In this document: in pieces, positions 26,301-35,761 of the stretch
How positions within the stretch are numbered: position 1 is the first letter of the stretch
Layout of the letters: every line of letters starts with the position of its first letter
From: Balanoglossus misakiensis
Taxonomy: Eukaryota > Hemichordata
Assembly: GCA_040954595.2 (NCBI GenBank)
Contig: JBECUI020000025.1
Location: 124,001 to 188,000, forward strand
Reading direction: 5' to 3'
DNA length: 64,000 nt
Made by a program: the position numbers and the translations under genes
The notes under the pieces: model-generated
What the model was told of the DNA's origin: nothing
Database searches by the model: none
Seen by the model: only the letters and a program-made list of their open reading frames with translations

Positions 26301-29119
26301 GAAATAGGTTGGGTATAATAGGGGTTCTCCGGTACACTGACAACTCTTCTTGTATGCTCTGCAGCTGATGGAGGTGATTTTGCATCCCTATTTCGTGCAA
26401 TGATAGTTATTTCGTAGACGGCTTGGGGGTCTAATCCCGTTATGGGGTACGACAAGACATCACCCACATCTCTCACAATCCTCGCCCCCCAATCCACCCT
26501 TCCCCACGAAAGAGTATATCCAGTTATTGTTGCAGTCCCACCACCAACAAGAGTTCCCGGATCAGTCGGAGCAGTCCAACCCACCGTTACTCGATACCTT
26601 CTGTCCGGATCGACTCCTACAAAATTTATATTCCCTATACTCGGTACGGCAGGAGGAGTAGCCGCCTGTAGGATGGTCAATGTTATCCGGTCTCTTTTGC
26701 TGGTATCAAGGGTCGAAACTACTGTTACCTCAAGCGTTCCTGTTGATACCGCAGTTACTAGCCCATCAGTGCCTATGGTAGCAACCGTTTCGCCGGCTAC
26801 AGTAGGATTCTCGTTTTCTACTCCCCACTGTACTCCGAGATCACTGATATTTTCTGCTACAAGATCTGCTGCTAATGCAAGAGTAGTAGAAGTGGGTATG
26901 CTTTTATCCTCTTCGGTCAACGCACTGCCATTTGCCTTGGTTATATGGATAGAATAGACCCCGTTTGCAGTCAGGGTTACTACTGGGGACCAGCTACTGG
27001 TCAAATTCGAAACAGCTCTGTTTACTGCCATTATTTGTACATCATATTGTTCCGTACCTACTAAATTGCTCAGAGTAATGCTCGGACTATTCGAAACGGC
27101 ATCGGTCCACGGGTCGCTTGTGCCATGCACGCGATACTGAATATTGTACCGGCTAGAAACCAGATACCCATCAACATCCTTCCCCTGAACTTCATCCCAA
27201 GTAATCTTTAATGCTCCCAATCCCTTCTCTGCCGGATCTTTTACCACATTAGCGACACTTGGTGGTGCTTCTGCCTGCGAATCGTTAGTGCGTAACGTAA
27301 GTACGGTACTTTGAACCGAAATATCAATATCTGTTGCCGTAATGACTACAAAGTAGTTGGTTCCTGGACTCAAGCCGCTCAGGAGTACACTCCATGTATT
27401 TCCCACTAATATCGGCGTATGTTTGTTTGCTTCACTAATAAGATCAGTTTCACTTGTCGAGAGATAGACACGGTAGGTCAGTGGCACAGACGAGAGGATC
27501 GGCCAGTTAAAATCTATGCTTGTCCTTGTTACTCTTGGAGCAATAATTCCAAATCCGGGAACAAAAATCGATATTTCTGCCCTCTTCGTCTGGTCTGCTG
27601 CAGCTACTGCTTGAACAGTAGCACTTCCGTCTGATAATGCTGTTACCAGTCCGTTGCTCACCCGAATGATGCTCGGATCACTGCTTGTCCAGATAACATT
27701 GCTATTCTCAACATTGACCCAGGTATCATCTGGAATCAAAAGCTGTGTACTCTCTCCTGCTGGAAGAGTCAAGGACAAAACTGCACCATTACTGTCGTGG
27801 ATAACAAGATCACGGATTCCATTGGCTGAAAATGGTCCTGCCTCAGTCCAATCACTTACCAATGCCTGATTCCCACTATTGAGTGCCCGTATCCGGACTT
27901 CATAGTTTTCTGTTCCATCCAATCCACTGAGTGTTCTGCTGAGCCCCGCTCCAACTGATCCGTCAGGGGCACTGAGCCATTCGATTGCCCCCTCTTTTCT
28001 GTATTCCACTTGGTAGATGCTTCCAATAAAATTTCCATCGGAATCGGTGCCTTGTTGTAATTCCTGTTCCCAGATGATTGTTAGTGAGTCGATCGTCTTT
28101 TCGCTGAGTAACTTTGTTATGGACGAGATGACACCAGGGGGACCTGCGATTGTTTCTAGTGTTTGAATAGGAAGAACAGCACTGTTTTCAACAATATTCC
28201 CTCCTGTTGCGCTTACCGTAATATAATAGGTAGTTCTTGCAGTGAGCCCATCAAGGTATAAGCCCCATTTATTGAGTTCCGCGTCGAATGTCGGTGCTTC
28301 CTGTTTGTAAGAATCGTCTATAAGAATATCAACCGAGGGCGGTTCTTCTGTTGTGAGATAGACAAAGTAGGTCAGATCAGGAGCAATGGGGCTCCAACTC
28401 AGATTTATTGTAGTAGCAGAAAGATCATATTCGATGTTCAAGGTTCCGACAAAGGTTTGAATGCGTTCCGGTGCGGTAATGACAGTCGATCGTCCGTTCT
28501 CATAACGTACACTCACGGCAAGAGAATACTCAATTCCCAGCTCTAACCCTGATATGGTATGGCTTATTTTTGTGACGTCATCAATCGAAATTTCCTGTGT
28601 TACACCGCCAGTTGGGGTCAGATAAATACTATATCCAATCGGGTCTTGTGCAGGACTGCTGGGGGGATCCCAAGTAACTATAATTTCTTCAGAGGGATTA
28701 TTACCCGGTAGAGCAGTAATCTTCTTGGCAGTACTTCCCGCGTCAATAAACTCACCTGTTTGCGGGGTGGAAAGGTGAATGGCTTCCGAAATTCCTCCGT
28801 CTTTATGTACAGTAAGCTCTACTTTGTAGGAGGTATTTGCAGAAAGGTCAAGCCCGGTAAAGGTATGAGTAGTGGTCTCTGCCTGTTCTTCTGCAATAAT
28901 CGTCCCATCCGGTGCCTTGAGGGTAACGGTATAGGTGTATGCCTCCTGATCTGGTGCTAGCCATGAAACAGAAATCTCATCAGCAGCCGAAAAGCGAACT
29001 GTGAGATCAGTAGCAGGATTGACGAGGGGAGCAGTCGAAGTAGTAAGACCCCCACACGAAACAACAAACACAAAAAAAACAACAAGAAAAGTTGTTGCGA
29101 TGGACCCAGAACGCATCAT
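23396..29119 (-). CDS. Giant FN3/BIG2/GLUG surface lipoprotein (third of the cluster)
   Basis: The predicted 1907-aa lipoprotein starts MMRSGSIATTFLVV and has lipobox FVVSC. The start at 29119 follows a GGGGG ribosome site; the frame reaches 29164, but that would overlap the -10 box. The first ~130 residues closely match copies A and B (SAADEISVSW, YTVTLKAPDG, QTGEF), and FN3 and BIG2 domains continue to about residue 860, with Ig/cadherin-like strands to 1335. The conserved module starts with YFSIGDIANPFLF near 1344, includes WRDLQAMADKLDG near 1455, and is followed by GLUG repeats (MVGGLVGQ, GGLAGYAG) to about 1780. It ends APGLWDTDEKRYFGDQP. It is probably an older paralogue of copies A and B but lacks their C tract and duplicated flanks. 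Confidence 0.88.
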   Translation of the reverse strand: MMRSGSIATTFLVVFFVFVVSCGGLTTSTAPLVNPATDLTVRFSAADEISVSWLAPDQEAYTYTVTLKAPDGTIIAEEQAETTTHTFTGLDLSANTSYKVELTVHKDGGISEAIHLSTPQTGEFIDAGSTAKKITALPGNNPSEEIIVTWDPPSSPAQDPIGYSIYLTPTGGVTQEISIDDVTKISHTISGLELGIEYSLAVSVRYENGRSTVITAPERIQTFVGTLNIEYDLSATTINLSWSPIAPDLTYFVYLTTEEPPSVDILIDDSYKQEAPTFDAELNKWGLYLDGLTARTTYYITVSATGGNIVENSAVLPIQTLETIAGPPGVISSITKLLSEKTIDSLTIIWEQELQQGTDSDGNFIGSIYQVEYRKEGAIEWLSAPDGSVGAGLSRTLSGLDGTENYEVRIRALNSGNQALVSDWTEAGPFSANGIRDLVIHDSNGAVLSLTLPAGESTQLLIPDDTWVNVENSNVIWTSSDPSIIRVSNGLVTALSDGSATVQAVAAADQTKRAEISIFVPGFGIIAPRVTRTSIDFNWPILSSVPLTYRVYLSTSETDLISEANKHTPILVGNTWSVLLSGLSPGTNYFVVITATDIDISVQSTVLTLRTNDSQAEAPPSVANVVKDPAEKGLGALKITWDEVQGKDVDGYLVSSRYNIQYRVHGTSDPWTDAVSNSPSITLSNLVGTEQYDVQIMAVNRAVSNLTSSWSPVVTLTANGVYSIHITKANGSALTEEDKSIPTSTTLALAADLVAENISDLGVQWGVENENPTVAGETVATIGTDGLVTAVSTGTLEVTVVSTLDTSKRDRITLTILQAATPPAVPSIGNINFVGVDPDRRYRVTVGWTAPTDPGTLVGGGTATITGYTLSWGRVDWGARIVRDVGDVLSYPITGLDPQAVYEITIIARNRDAKSPPSAAEHTRRVVSVPENPYYTQPISKVYGTVGIYHLDNREPLLNIAQGEHEWNYELHSVSPEQSGFSVANYNSNQYHNYFGRLYVNKTVPVGTYQIETKITHDTYWGEIIVSATVSVTLIQLNTYHLAYGTLPDAREGVAQSYQPIRNTIPTAAAPTYSITAISGSLPAEISIDADGTIQVAASVASGTYPVRVTATPTNSNYGGTRTAELTIIVVGSNAITGSITYPVIDHPYKDVAPKTYTATVENLPSGLTADLLSYSITSVRRNDIVLPSFTGIVTIDATGMVTMATSAPAGRYEIQIEATNSGYSGVLVTALSGTVAKISLPVDAFDYGILARVPSNTTTTYLPQTNNLPTDTGTKIYSLAPSISGVSINGGTGEITVDDTTVPSGYQLQVTLFTDNYEDKTVDLYLYIGDSNLIYKGNFHAVSQAYFSIGDIANPFLFSLADSTGTGTTAKIEIGDGTSIFYDSGDTIDTVTVDSAGNVGIGPIGANQQNMDWNWAVLNGITTVQIRVSVTDGSNSDSKTVSISKSGDGDIYTWRDLQAMADKLDGTYELKADIDFPPLGISGLPSTGFIPVGRTSAAFTGSLNGGAGYVIRNFVINDTTRTRAGLFGLATGNFASNLVFIDPSVYAKRIAGVLAGEGRSGTVDSVHIRVTKPQDVVRTTGVITLNVYYTGTYIGGIMGISNGMHLRQVENAGNVNGAVGGMVGGLVGQAKDAHVEGWTSGDVIGQDHTGGLAGEIFEDPQDSEESETRLAGYSLGKITGEEDVGGLAGYAGCNVYGYSQGEVSGTNRIGGLVGALWNWDAFGYSTATIEVRRTNSYPAYGGIAGQSENARVLTGLSFITRIGLDQARFGGLTGEIWIANKLELYGYYSAVTTGLSAGKAYYALSSSNTLINHEYGLLSSERNLERRGSGTPDDPYTYWDDDGDSTTITAGKELFTNTHGFTIHQNSGGTADHFGDWVWLGNGKAPGLWDTDEKRYFGDQPIYKEE

Positions 29120-29148
29120 AACCCCCAAAAAATAAAAAGTATACAAGA

Positions 29149-29177
29149 AGTATAATGCAAACAAGCAACATTTTCAA
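29149..29177 (-). promoter_or_regulatory. Sigma-70 promoter of the third GLUG lipoprotein gene
   Basis: On the minus strand, TTGAAA (29172-29177), a 17-base spacer and TATACT (29149-29154) lie 30 bases before the chosen ATG. No C tract is present, in contrast to the two neighbours. Confidence 0.7.
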
Positions 29178-29317
29178 TGTTTTTTATCAACAGGCTGTAT
29201 TTTTACAGCAAAATAAGTACAACATTGTTTATGGGAATTTCAAAAATATTGCAACATGTAATATATTTTGTTTTGGCGATGTATGTAGCAAGATCCACCA
29301 AGGTAAATGCAAAAGAT

Positions 29318-29355
29318 AAAAAAAGCCCCAGCCATACATGACCGGGACTTGTCCC
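29318..29355 (-). terminator. Rho-independent terminator of the fourth GLUG lipoprotein gene
   Basis: This is a diverged copy of the terminators at 9.3 and 16.2 kb: on the minus strand AGTCCCGGTCAT-GT-ATGGCTGGGGCT followed by a T run. The rest of 29178-29318 shows no gene. Confidence 0.72.
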
Positions 29356-29364
29356 TATACTGCT

Positions 29365-32300
29365 TTATTGTGCCTTATACTCCGGCTGACTACCGAAGTA
29401 GTATTTATTTGCTGTATCCCAGAGACTTGGCCATTTTCCGTCGCCGCTCCAGACATAGTCACCGATCTGGGCGGGTAAATTTTCGTCATGAAGATCGGGG
29501 CTAGAAACAGAAAAATTGAAATCGCTTATAGATACACCATTTTCATCATGTGTCTTTTCAAAAACTTCTATATCATCGCTTGTATCTGCAACGTTTTTAA
29601 TATCATGATAGGTAAATACATCCCCTGAACTTCGTTGGACAAGATTATCTTCAGTGCTCACCATGGCATCAGAATAGATAGATAATAGGCTTCCCCAACC
29701 TACTAAATTGTTGGTACCACTTGCAGTGCTGTCGACATAAACACGAGCTATACCGGAAGAAGCGTTTCCGATAATAGTACCTGATCTATCTCCGCTTACG
29801 ACTCCTGTCATGTAACCGGTAACAATACAGGTAGCATCAATGTTTCCGACCATTCCCCCGGCATTAGTGCCGGTTACTGTACCAGTTACGTACCCACTTG
29901 CCGTACTCCCATTGAGAAACATGCTGCCTGATAATCCCCCAACGTATTGAGAACCCGTAACATCACCAGTAAAATAGCCAATTATTTTGCTTCCATCTTG
30001 GTTGCTACCGACAAGACCGCCTGTACTGTTTTCGCCACTAATTGACCCCGTTACATAGCCAATAACAGTGCTTCCTGTGTTAATTCCTGCCAAGCCTCCA
30101 AAAGCAGAACTACCCGTTTGGGGATCTGTTGCTGTTACCGTTCCGGTAAAATAACCAATAAGGGTTCCGGATGCGTTTTCTCCAACTAACCCACCAACAA
30201 ACTGACTACCACTCACAAGACCTGTTGCATGTCCACGTAGTACGGAATTGTCGTTCTTACCAACTAAACCCCCGACATAATCATTGCCACTGACCGAACT
30301 TGATGAGTATCCATTGATAGTACCCGATTCATTATATCCAACAAGACCGCCAGCATATCGGTTGGTTGTAAAAACAGATGCTTCGGAATATACATCCAAT
30401 AATATACCCTCTGAACGAGTAACTCCGACAATGCCACCAATATACCCGAGAGTATGCGCCGCTGTTTCCGACCGGATTGCCCACTCTTCATGTGTCTGTT
30501 GTACACCTACATCCATAACAGTTCCACGTACCAGTTCTCCGGTTAGTACCCCAATATATGAATTTGCAGTAATAATCGGATCAATAAATATTATGTCTCG
30601 CACTACTACATCTGCTTTATCAACCGAACTAATAGCAGCAAATAATCCCGCTCTATCTAATGCAGGATCGTTTATGTACAACCCTGTAATAGTATAATAA
30701 TCATCAGAGAGATCACCCGGGGTATTTGCCCCACTCGGATTACTTCCCGTTAAACTACCAGTGAAATGGGTATTTTCGTCACCCAATGGATCAAAGCCAG
30801 TATGCGGGAATCCATATTGGTCGGTAATAACGGGAAAAATGATATCCGTCTTAAGGGAGTAGTCGCCATCCAGATTATGATTGATAGCCTGTAAATCCCG
30901 CCATCCGTAAATATCCCCAGACCCTGCAAGATTTTTTTCTTCAGTTACCGTCTTCGTTGTACCGGGAATAGTAATATCTACAGCTATTTGTACATTTGTT
31001 ATAGCTGGATCAATACTAGTCCAGTCCGGATTATACGACATTTGTGGACCAATCCCTATGGCATCATTAACCATTGTAAGAAGTGCACTGTCGCTATAAA
31101 GAACAGTTGTAAGGTCATCAAGATTTCTGATGGTTAGAAGAACAGTCATATTATCTATTGTATCTCGTCCGGAAAGCAAAAATAGGTAGGGATTATCAAT
31201 ATCCCCTATGCTGAAATATTCCTGTGCAATACTCCCCATATCGGGCTTATACTCAACACTTAATCCCTGCACCGTTATTTCGACCTCGGATAATACTTCA
31301 CCCGTGTATCCATCCACCGTAGCCTGCACCAATACAACAAATATTCCAACAGGAACAGTCGCATTTACCCTGAGAGATCCGTCTGCAAGAATATCAAAGC
31401 CGGGATTCGTAATCTCTACTCCATCTTCTGTAACAGTCGTAATGGCATACTGTAAATTATTTCGTGAAAATCCTTGACTAGATAATACCATGGGCTCAAA
31501 AATTTTCTCTGTTCCCGCATTGACTGGATCAGATGTTGTATACGCAAGGGTAATGCTGCGTAATACCGGAGTAGTAGCAAACATGGTAAGTTCCAAACGT
31601 ACCTTGAAATTTCCTGAGTTTGGAGTACCGGTAACAATTACGGGGTAGTTTCCTTCTTGAATATTGGAAACAACTTGTATGTCGCCACTGGTACTGTCAA
31701 TCGTAATACCTTCTATTTCTCCTGTTACAGGAGCAATACTGTACGTCATCTCTTCGTTGGCAGGGAGATCGTCCTTGTTTAGAGTAAATACGGTTTCTTC
31801 TCCAATCAAAATTCGCAGCGGATACGTCTCATAATACAAATTCGGACTGACGACAACTTCATAGATACGACTGGTAATACTACCAACATAACCCGCGGCA
31901 GTCGCCTGAATAGTAATATTGTATATACCAATCGGAACCGCAGGTCCAACTGTAATTGCACCATCAACTGTAAATCCCGGGTTTTCGATTACTATGCCCT
32001 TCTCTTGTACAGAATTTACAGTATAAAGCAGATCACCTGCCGCCAACTCTGCCGGCAACCCAGTTGCCTGTACCTCATATGTCTTATCCATGCCGTATAC
32101 TGCATATGAAGAGGTATCGTATCTTATATTGCCACTCAGACTTGCTTGCTCGACTTGAACTACGACATCAACAAAAGCCTGTACTGACGGATCGGAAAGC
32201 AAAGCGGCAATAATACGTGCATTTCCTACATCAATGGCAGTTACCAGTCCATCGGCAACAGTCGCAACCGTAGGATTACTACTATACCAAGAAAATTCCT

Positions 32301-33801
32301 CGTCTTCACTTGCCCCGACCGCTTCAACCGTCAATTGTTTTGTATCTCTTCTCTTGGTAAAAAGCACCTCATCGGGAGCAGGTAATAGCCCGAGACGGAG
32401 TATCAGCCCCCTTACTCCATTGCTTGTAAACGTTTTAATAGAACTTTCACTGTACCAAGCAGCATTCTCCTTGTTTATTGCAATAATTTTTACCTCGTAC
32501 ACAGCGCCATTCTCTAACCCTCTGATAGTAAGGTCGGTACGAGCAAGACTTTCAGGTGATAGGTGATACCACTCTGTTGCTCCTGAGAGGCGGTATAGAA
32601 CATTGTACCGGGTTTCGGCATCACTCACTCCATCTGGAGCCAAGCCATCGCTAACCGGATCCCATCTGAGAGTTAATGTTCCAGCTTCTGTATTTGAATT
32701 ATCTACGTTTATATTCTCTACGATACCTGGCGCTGTCGATGCATCATTCGGATCGAATGTACGTACCTGTATAACATCACTGACCAACAAATCCGTATTC
32801 TCTTCGGAGTTTGTTGTAACAACAACCACGTAGTAAGTACTCGCATCTGCTAAGCCCTCTATGGCAATACTGGTATCTTGGGCATTCGGAGTATTTTGTC
32901 TATTTCCCAATGTTGCTATCTCTTCTGCTGTGCCGAGAGTATCAGATAAATAGACCTCGTAACGAGGTTGAATGACATCACCAGTAGCTGCAGTACCCGG
33001 TTGTACACCTGTCCATGATAAAACTAAATTTTGCGGGGAAGAATCAACAACAATAATGTTTTCCACTTTTCCAGGTATGGTAGCCAGCGATGGAGTGCTT
33101 ATTGTTAGTATCTCGCTTTTTTCCCCCTCTAAGCCTACGCTGTTGACCGCAGCGATCCAAATGCTATACGTACTATTTCCCTTGAGATCGATAAGAAGAA
33201 ACTGCTCAGAACTATAGACCACCAACGTTTGCACTTCACTGCCCGCTATTTCCCAGTACAATATGGAATGAGTAATAACAGCAGTTTCGCCGTCTGCTTC
33301 TCGCCCCGGATCAGGCGATGTCCAACTCAGTGCTACACGGGCACTATTGCCGTCGGGAGTTACATTCCCCGATACACCAGTTGGAATTCCAGGATAGGTT
33401 GCTCTATTGGTTGTCATGTTCCCATTCTGCGGTCGCACTTCCTCAGAATTTCCTGTGGCAGTCGCAATTGCAACCCCAACTTCATAACTCGCATCTTGAC
33501 TCAGACCCGTCATTTTGTACGAGTATACGTTTTCACTAACCATATCTACTTCGGAAGGTTCAAGGTAATGAATGATAGGATCACCACCATCAAGGGGATG
33601 CATTTTTAATATATAAGCATGAACAGCTTCCGCCTGTTTTACAGTCCACGTAATAACTGCACTATCGCTTGTAATGAGACTGACTCGAACATCGGTAACG
33701 GTATCTATCTTATATGCAGGAATAGTACTGGTACTTCCGCAAGAAATAAATGTTGCACAAATAAGTAATACTAATGCTCTCCCACTCAAAAAACAATACA
33801 T
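29365..33801 (-). CDS. Giant FN3/BIG2/GLUG surface lipoprotein (fourth of the cluster)
   Basis: This 1478-aa lipoprotein has MYCFLSGRALVLLICA and lipobox FISC. Two in-frame ATGs exist; the second (33801) is chosen because AAGGAG at 33808-33813 lies 6 bases before it, while the first abuts it. FN3 domains span about residues 25-457, a BIG2 domain 460-550 (VTWYSSNPTV-type), Ig/cadherin-like strands 557-847, the conserved module (YFSIGDIDNPYLF, WRDLQAINHNLDG) 858-1013, and GLUG repeats (YAGGLVGYNESG, YVGGLVGKNDNS) about 1080-1350. The end, WPSLWDTANKYYFGSQPEYKAQ in two pieces, is almost identical to copies A and B, suggesting shared ancestry or gene conversion of the 3' ends. A hairpin overlaps the ribosome site (see 33808-33836). 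Confidence 0.88.
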   Translation of the reverse strand: MYCFLSGRALVLLICATFISCGSTSTIPAYKIDTVTDVRVSLITSDSAVITWTVKQAEAVHAYILKMHPLDGGDPIIHYLEPSEVDMVSENVYSYKMTGLSQDASYEVGVAIATATGNSEEVRPQNGNMTTNRATYPGIPTGVSGNVTPDGNSARVALSWTSPDPGREADGETAVITHSILYWEIAGSEVQTLVVYSSEQFLLIDLKGNSTYSIWIAAVNSVGLEGEKSEILTISTPSLATIPGKVENIIVVDSSPQNLVLSWTGVQPGTAATGDVIQPRYEVYLSDTLGTAEEIATLGNRQNTPNAQDTSIAIEGLADASTYYVVVVTTNSEENTDLLVSDVIQVRTFDPNDASTAPGIVENINVDNSNTEAGTLTLRWDPVSDGLAPDGVSDAETRYNVLYRLSGATEWYHLSPESLARTDLTIRGLENGAVYEVKIIAINKENAAWYSESSIKTFTSNGVRGLILRLGLLPAPDEVLFTKRRDTKQLTVEAVGASEDEEFSWYSSNPTVATVADGLVTAIDVGNARIIAALLSDPSVQAFVDVVVQVEQASLSGNIRYDTSSYAVYGMDKTYEVQATGLPAELAAGDLLYTVNSVQEKGIVIENPGFTVDGAITVGPAVPIGIYNITIQATAAGYVGSITSRIYEVVVSPNLYYETYPLRILIGEETVFTLNKDDLPANEEMTYSIAPVTGEIEGITIDSTSGDIQVVSNIQEGNYPVIVTGTPNSGNFKVRLELTMFATTPVLRSITLAYTTSDPVNAGTEKIFEPMVLSSQGFSRNNLQYAITTVTEDGVEITNPGFDILADGSLRVNATVPVGIFVVLVQATVDGYTGEVLSEVEITVQGLSVEYKPDMGSIAQEYFSIGDIDNPYLFLLSGRDTIDNMTVLLTIRNLDDLTTVLYSDSALLTMVNDAIGIGPQMSYNPDWTSIDPAITNVQIAVDITIPGTTKTVTEEKNLAGSGDIYGWRDLQAINHNLDGDYSLKTDIIFPVITDQYGFPHTGFDPLGDENTHFTGSLTGSNPSGANTPGDLSDDYYTITGLYINDPALDRAGLFAAISSVDKADVVVRDIIFIDPIITANSYIGVLTGELVRGTVMDVGVQQTHEEWAIRSETAAHTLGYIGGIVGVTRSEGILLDVYSEASVFTTNRYAGGLVGYNESGTINGYSSSSVSGNDYVGGLVGKNDNSVLRGHATGLVSGSQFVGGLVGENASGTLIGYFTGTVTATDPQTGSSAFGGLAGINTGSTVIGYVTGSISGENSTGGLVGSNQDGSKIIGYFTGDVTGSQYVGGLSGSMFLNGSTASGYVTGTVTGTNAGGMVGNIDATCIVTGYMTGVVSGDRSGTIIGNASSGIARVYVDSTASGTNNLVGWGSLLSIYSDAMVSTEDNLVQRSSGDVFTYHDIKNVADTSDDIEVFEKTHDENGVSISDFNFSVSSPDLHDENLPAQIGDYVWSGDGKWPSLWDTANKYYFGSQPEYKAQ

Positions 33802-33807
33802 ATGCAT

Positions 33808-33836
33808 CTCCTTCGTATTGTGTAAAGCAATACGAA
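33808..33836 (-). promoter_or_regulatory. 5' leader hairpin overlapping the ribosome-binding site
   Basis: A perfect 9-bp inverted repeat, TTCGTATTG (33812-33820) and CAATACGAA (33828-33836) around a 7-base loop, ends inside the AAGGAG ribosome site (33808-33813) of the fourth GLUG lipoprotein gene. In RNA it could mask part of the site and make translation conditional. Whether the whole 5' arm is transcribed depends on the start site. Confidence 0.55.
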
Positions 33837-33840
33837 TTAC

Positions 33841-33870
33841 ATTGTATATATTATAATAAATATATACAAT
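33841..33870 (-). promoter_or_regulatory. Palindromic promoter/operator of the fourth GLUG lipoprotein gene
   Basis: ATTGTATATAT (33841-33851) and ATATATACAAT (33860-33870) form a perfect 11-bp inverted repeat with an 8-base centre. Read on the minus strand, the arms contain TTGTAT and TACAAT spaced 17 apart, so the palindrome coincides with a possible -35/-10 pair. A repressor binding here would cover the promoter (inference). Confidence 0.5.
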
Positions 33871-33876
33871 AGATAT

Positions 33877-34746
33877 TTATCTATTATTTCCCTTATCAGA
33901 TATTTCTACTTTTCCTACTCGAGTATGAAGAAAGCCCTCTTCTTCAAGCTGAGATACCGCTTGGGCAATTCGGGATACGTCGCTTTGCCCAGTCTCAGCT
34001 GCTATCATTTTTTCCAAAACACCATAGGGAATGGATTGTTCAGCCGCTACCAATCGCAATGTAGCACCACGTAACTGGCGATTGCTTCCATGGAAAGGTT
34101 TCTGCCGAGTATAGTGAAAACTACGACGGTTCGGATCGGCATCAAGAGTCCTTGCCAACATCGTGCCGTAATCCATAAGGGCATAGTACCATATACGAGC
34201 ATTGCCAGGCACCAGAGTCGCTTTAATAAAGGGAAGCAAGTCAGAATCGCGTACCCCCACTGCTCCGGGGAAAAAGTGATGAAGAAAGACCCGCCGTATA
34301 TTGGTTTCTACAAACACAGTTGGCATGTTATAGGCAAAGGCAAGGATTGATCCGGCAGTATTCTGTCCTATGCCGGGAAGAAGAAGCAGCTCTGCAATAG
34401 ATTGCGGAAGTACCCCATTATGTTCTTGTACAATAATCTGTGCAGATTCCCTTAGAAACCGTGCACGGCGATTGTATCCCATACCCTGCCATAGCAATAA
34501 AACTTGTGTCAAACTGGCATTTGCCAATTCAAGGAAACTAGGGAAAGCCTGCACAAACTCCGCAAACTTTTTTTCGACCCGAGCAACCTGTGTTTGCTGC
34601 AACATAACCTCGGATATAAATATCCGATACGGGCTAATGTCCCTGCGCCATGCTTGCACCCGTGCAGCCTTTTTATAGTAGGCTAAAACAATGTCTTGAA
34701 ATTCTTTAATCTTCTCAGCAGCAGGCTGACACTTATTTTGTTGCAC
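33877..34746 (-). CDS. MutY-like HhH-GPD DNA glycosylase without iron-sulphur cluster
   Basis: The 289-aa protein has the MutY signature [10 protein letters not shown] (catalytic Glu) and the helix-hairpin-helix [19 protein letters not shown]. MutY removes adenine opposite 8-oxoguanine. Two features depart from E. coli MutY: the catalytic Asp in LDGNV is Glu here (VETNIRRVF), and there is no C-terminal four-Cys 4Fe-4S cluster (only Cys6 occurs). A VETNIR-type motif occurs, as I recall, in a MutY-related subgroup, so this is likely a natural variant, not a decayed gene. The C-terminal ~60 residues look like a small winged-helix-like tail and not the usual 8-oxoG recognition domain. The gene overlaps trpS by 14 bases and is the last of the operon. 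Confidence 0.82.
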   Translation of the reverse strand: MQQNKCQPAAEKIKEFQDIVLAYYKKAARVQAWRRDISPYRIFISEVMLQQTQVARVEKKFAEFVQAFPSFLELANASLTQVLLLWQGMGYNRRARFLRESAQIIVQEHNGVLPQSIAELLLLPGIGQNTAGSILAFAYNMPTVFVETNIRRVFLHHFFPGAVGVRDSDLLPFIKATLVPGNARIWYYALMDYGTMLARTLDADPNRRSFHYTRQKPFHGSNRQLRGATLRLVAAEQSIPYGVLEKMIAAETGQSDVSRIAQAVSQLEEEGFLHTRVGKVEISDKGNNR

Positions 34747-35758
34747 GACGTCTTATACGATTCCACGTCGAAAAGATGCCGCAGGTCTTTCGTACACCGA
34801 TAAGAGTTTTTTGTGCTTCCTCGCGCATGCGTATCGTTCCTTCATGGATAATCTGCTCCACATAACCCGCTCGTGCAGAGAAATATTCTCGTTTCTCACG
34901 GATAGGATCGAGCACAGCATTCAGCACCTTGGCAAGCGAATCCTTTACCTCTACATCACCTATTTTTCCAGTACGGTACCGTTCTTTGAAATCCTCTACC
35001 TGCTCTTTGTTTGGGTTAAAGAAATCATGATAAATAAAAACCGGATTGCCCTCCACCGTACCGGGAATATCACTCCGAATCCGCTTTGGATCGGTATACA
35101 TAGAACGAACCTTCTTTATTACAGTCTTTTCATTATCACAGAGCATTATGGCATTACCAATTGACTTGGACATTTTTGCAGACCCGTCGGTTCCAAGAAG
35201 AGAAACCCCAACATGAGCCTCAGGAATGGGAAAAAATTCGCCATACAGATAATTAAACCGCTTCGCAATTTCTCGTGTCAGTTCGATATGAGATTCATTG
35301 TCTTTACCAACAGGAACAATATGTGCCTGCGGCAACAAAATATCAGCGCTTTGTAAAACCGGGTAGGCAAGAAGTCCAAGAGGCATCTCGGAAAGGTTTG
35401 CCGCCTTTGCCATATCCTTCAAACTCGGCAGTCGCTGTAGTCGCGGAACAGTAACTAACATCTCTAAGAGAAGTTTCAACTCGTAGATCTCCGGTACAGC
35501 CGATTGCAGATAGATCACTGACTTTGCAGGGTCGATGCCACATGCAAGATAATCTAACACAATATCAATGCAATGCCCAAAAACATCACTGATTGCTTCC
35601 TTCGTGTTTCTTGTTGTCAAAAGATGAAGATCCGCTAACAAAAAAAAGCATTCATATTCATCTTGCATCTTCACCCTACTTGCCAGCGAACCAATATAAT
35701 GCCCAAGATGAAGACTCCCAGTAGGACGATCTCCGGTTAGTAATCGTTTTCGATCCAT
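34733..35758 (-). CDS. trpS: Tryptophanyl-tRNA synthetase
   Basis: Class I synthetase that charges tRNA-Trp. The 341-aa length is normal for bacterial TrpRS. Visible motifs are [17 protein letters not shown] (HIGH box), the tryptophan-pocket region [13 protein letters not shown] and [10 protein letters not shown] (KMSKS). An AGAGG ribosome site inside the end of the upstream permease gene sits 6 bases before ATG; the intergenic gap is 3 bases. Confidence 0.95.
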   Translation of the reverse strand: MDRKRLLTGDRPTGSLHLGHYIGSLASRVKMQDEYECFFLLADLHLLTTRNTKEAISDVFGHCIDIVLDYLACGIDPAKSVIYLQSAVPEIYELKLLLEMLVTVPRLQRLPSLKDMAKAANLSEMPLGLLAYPVLQSADILLPQAHIVPVGKDNESHIELTREIAKRFNYLYGEFFPIPEAHVGVSLLGTDGSAKMSKSIGNAIMLCDNEKTVIKKVRSMYTDPKRIRSDIPGTVEGNPVFIYHDFFNPNKEQVEDFKERYRTGKIGDVEVKDSLAKVLNAVLDPIREKREYFSARAGYVEQIIHEGTIRMREEAQKTLIGVRKTCGIFSTWNRIRRRATK

Positions 35759-35761
35759 AGT

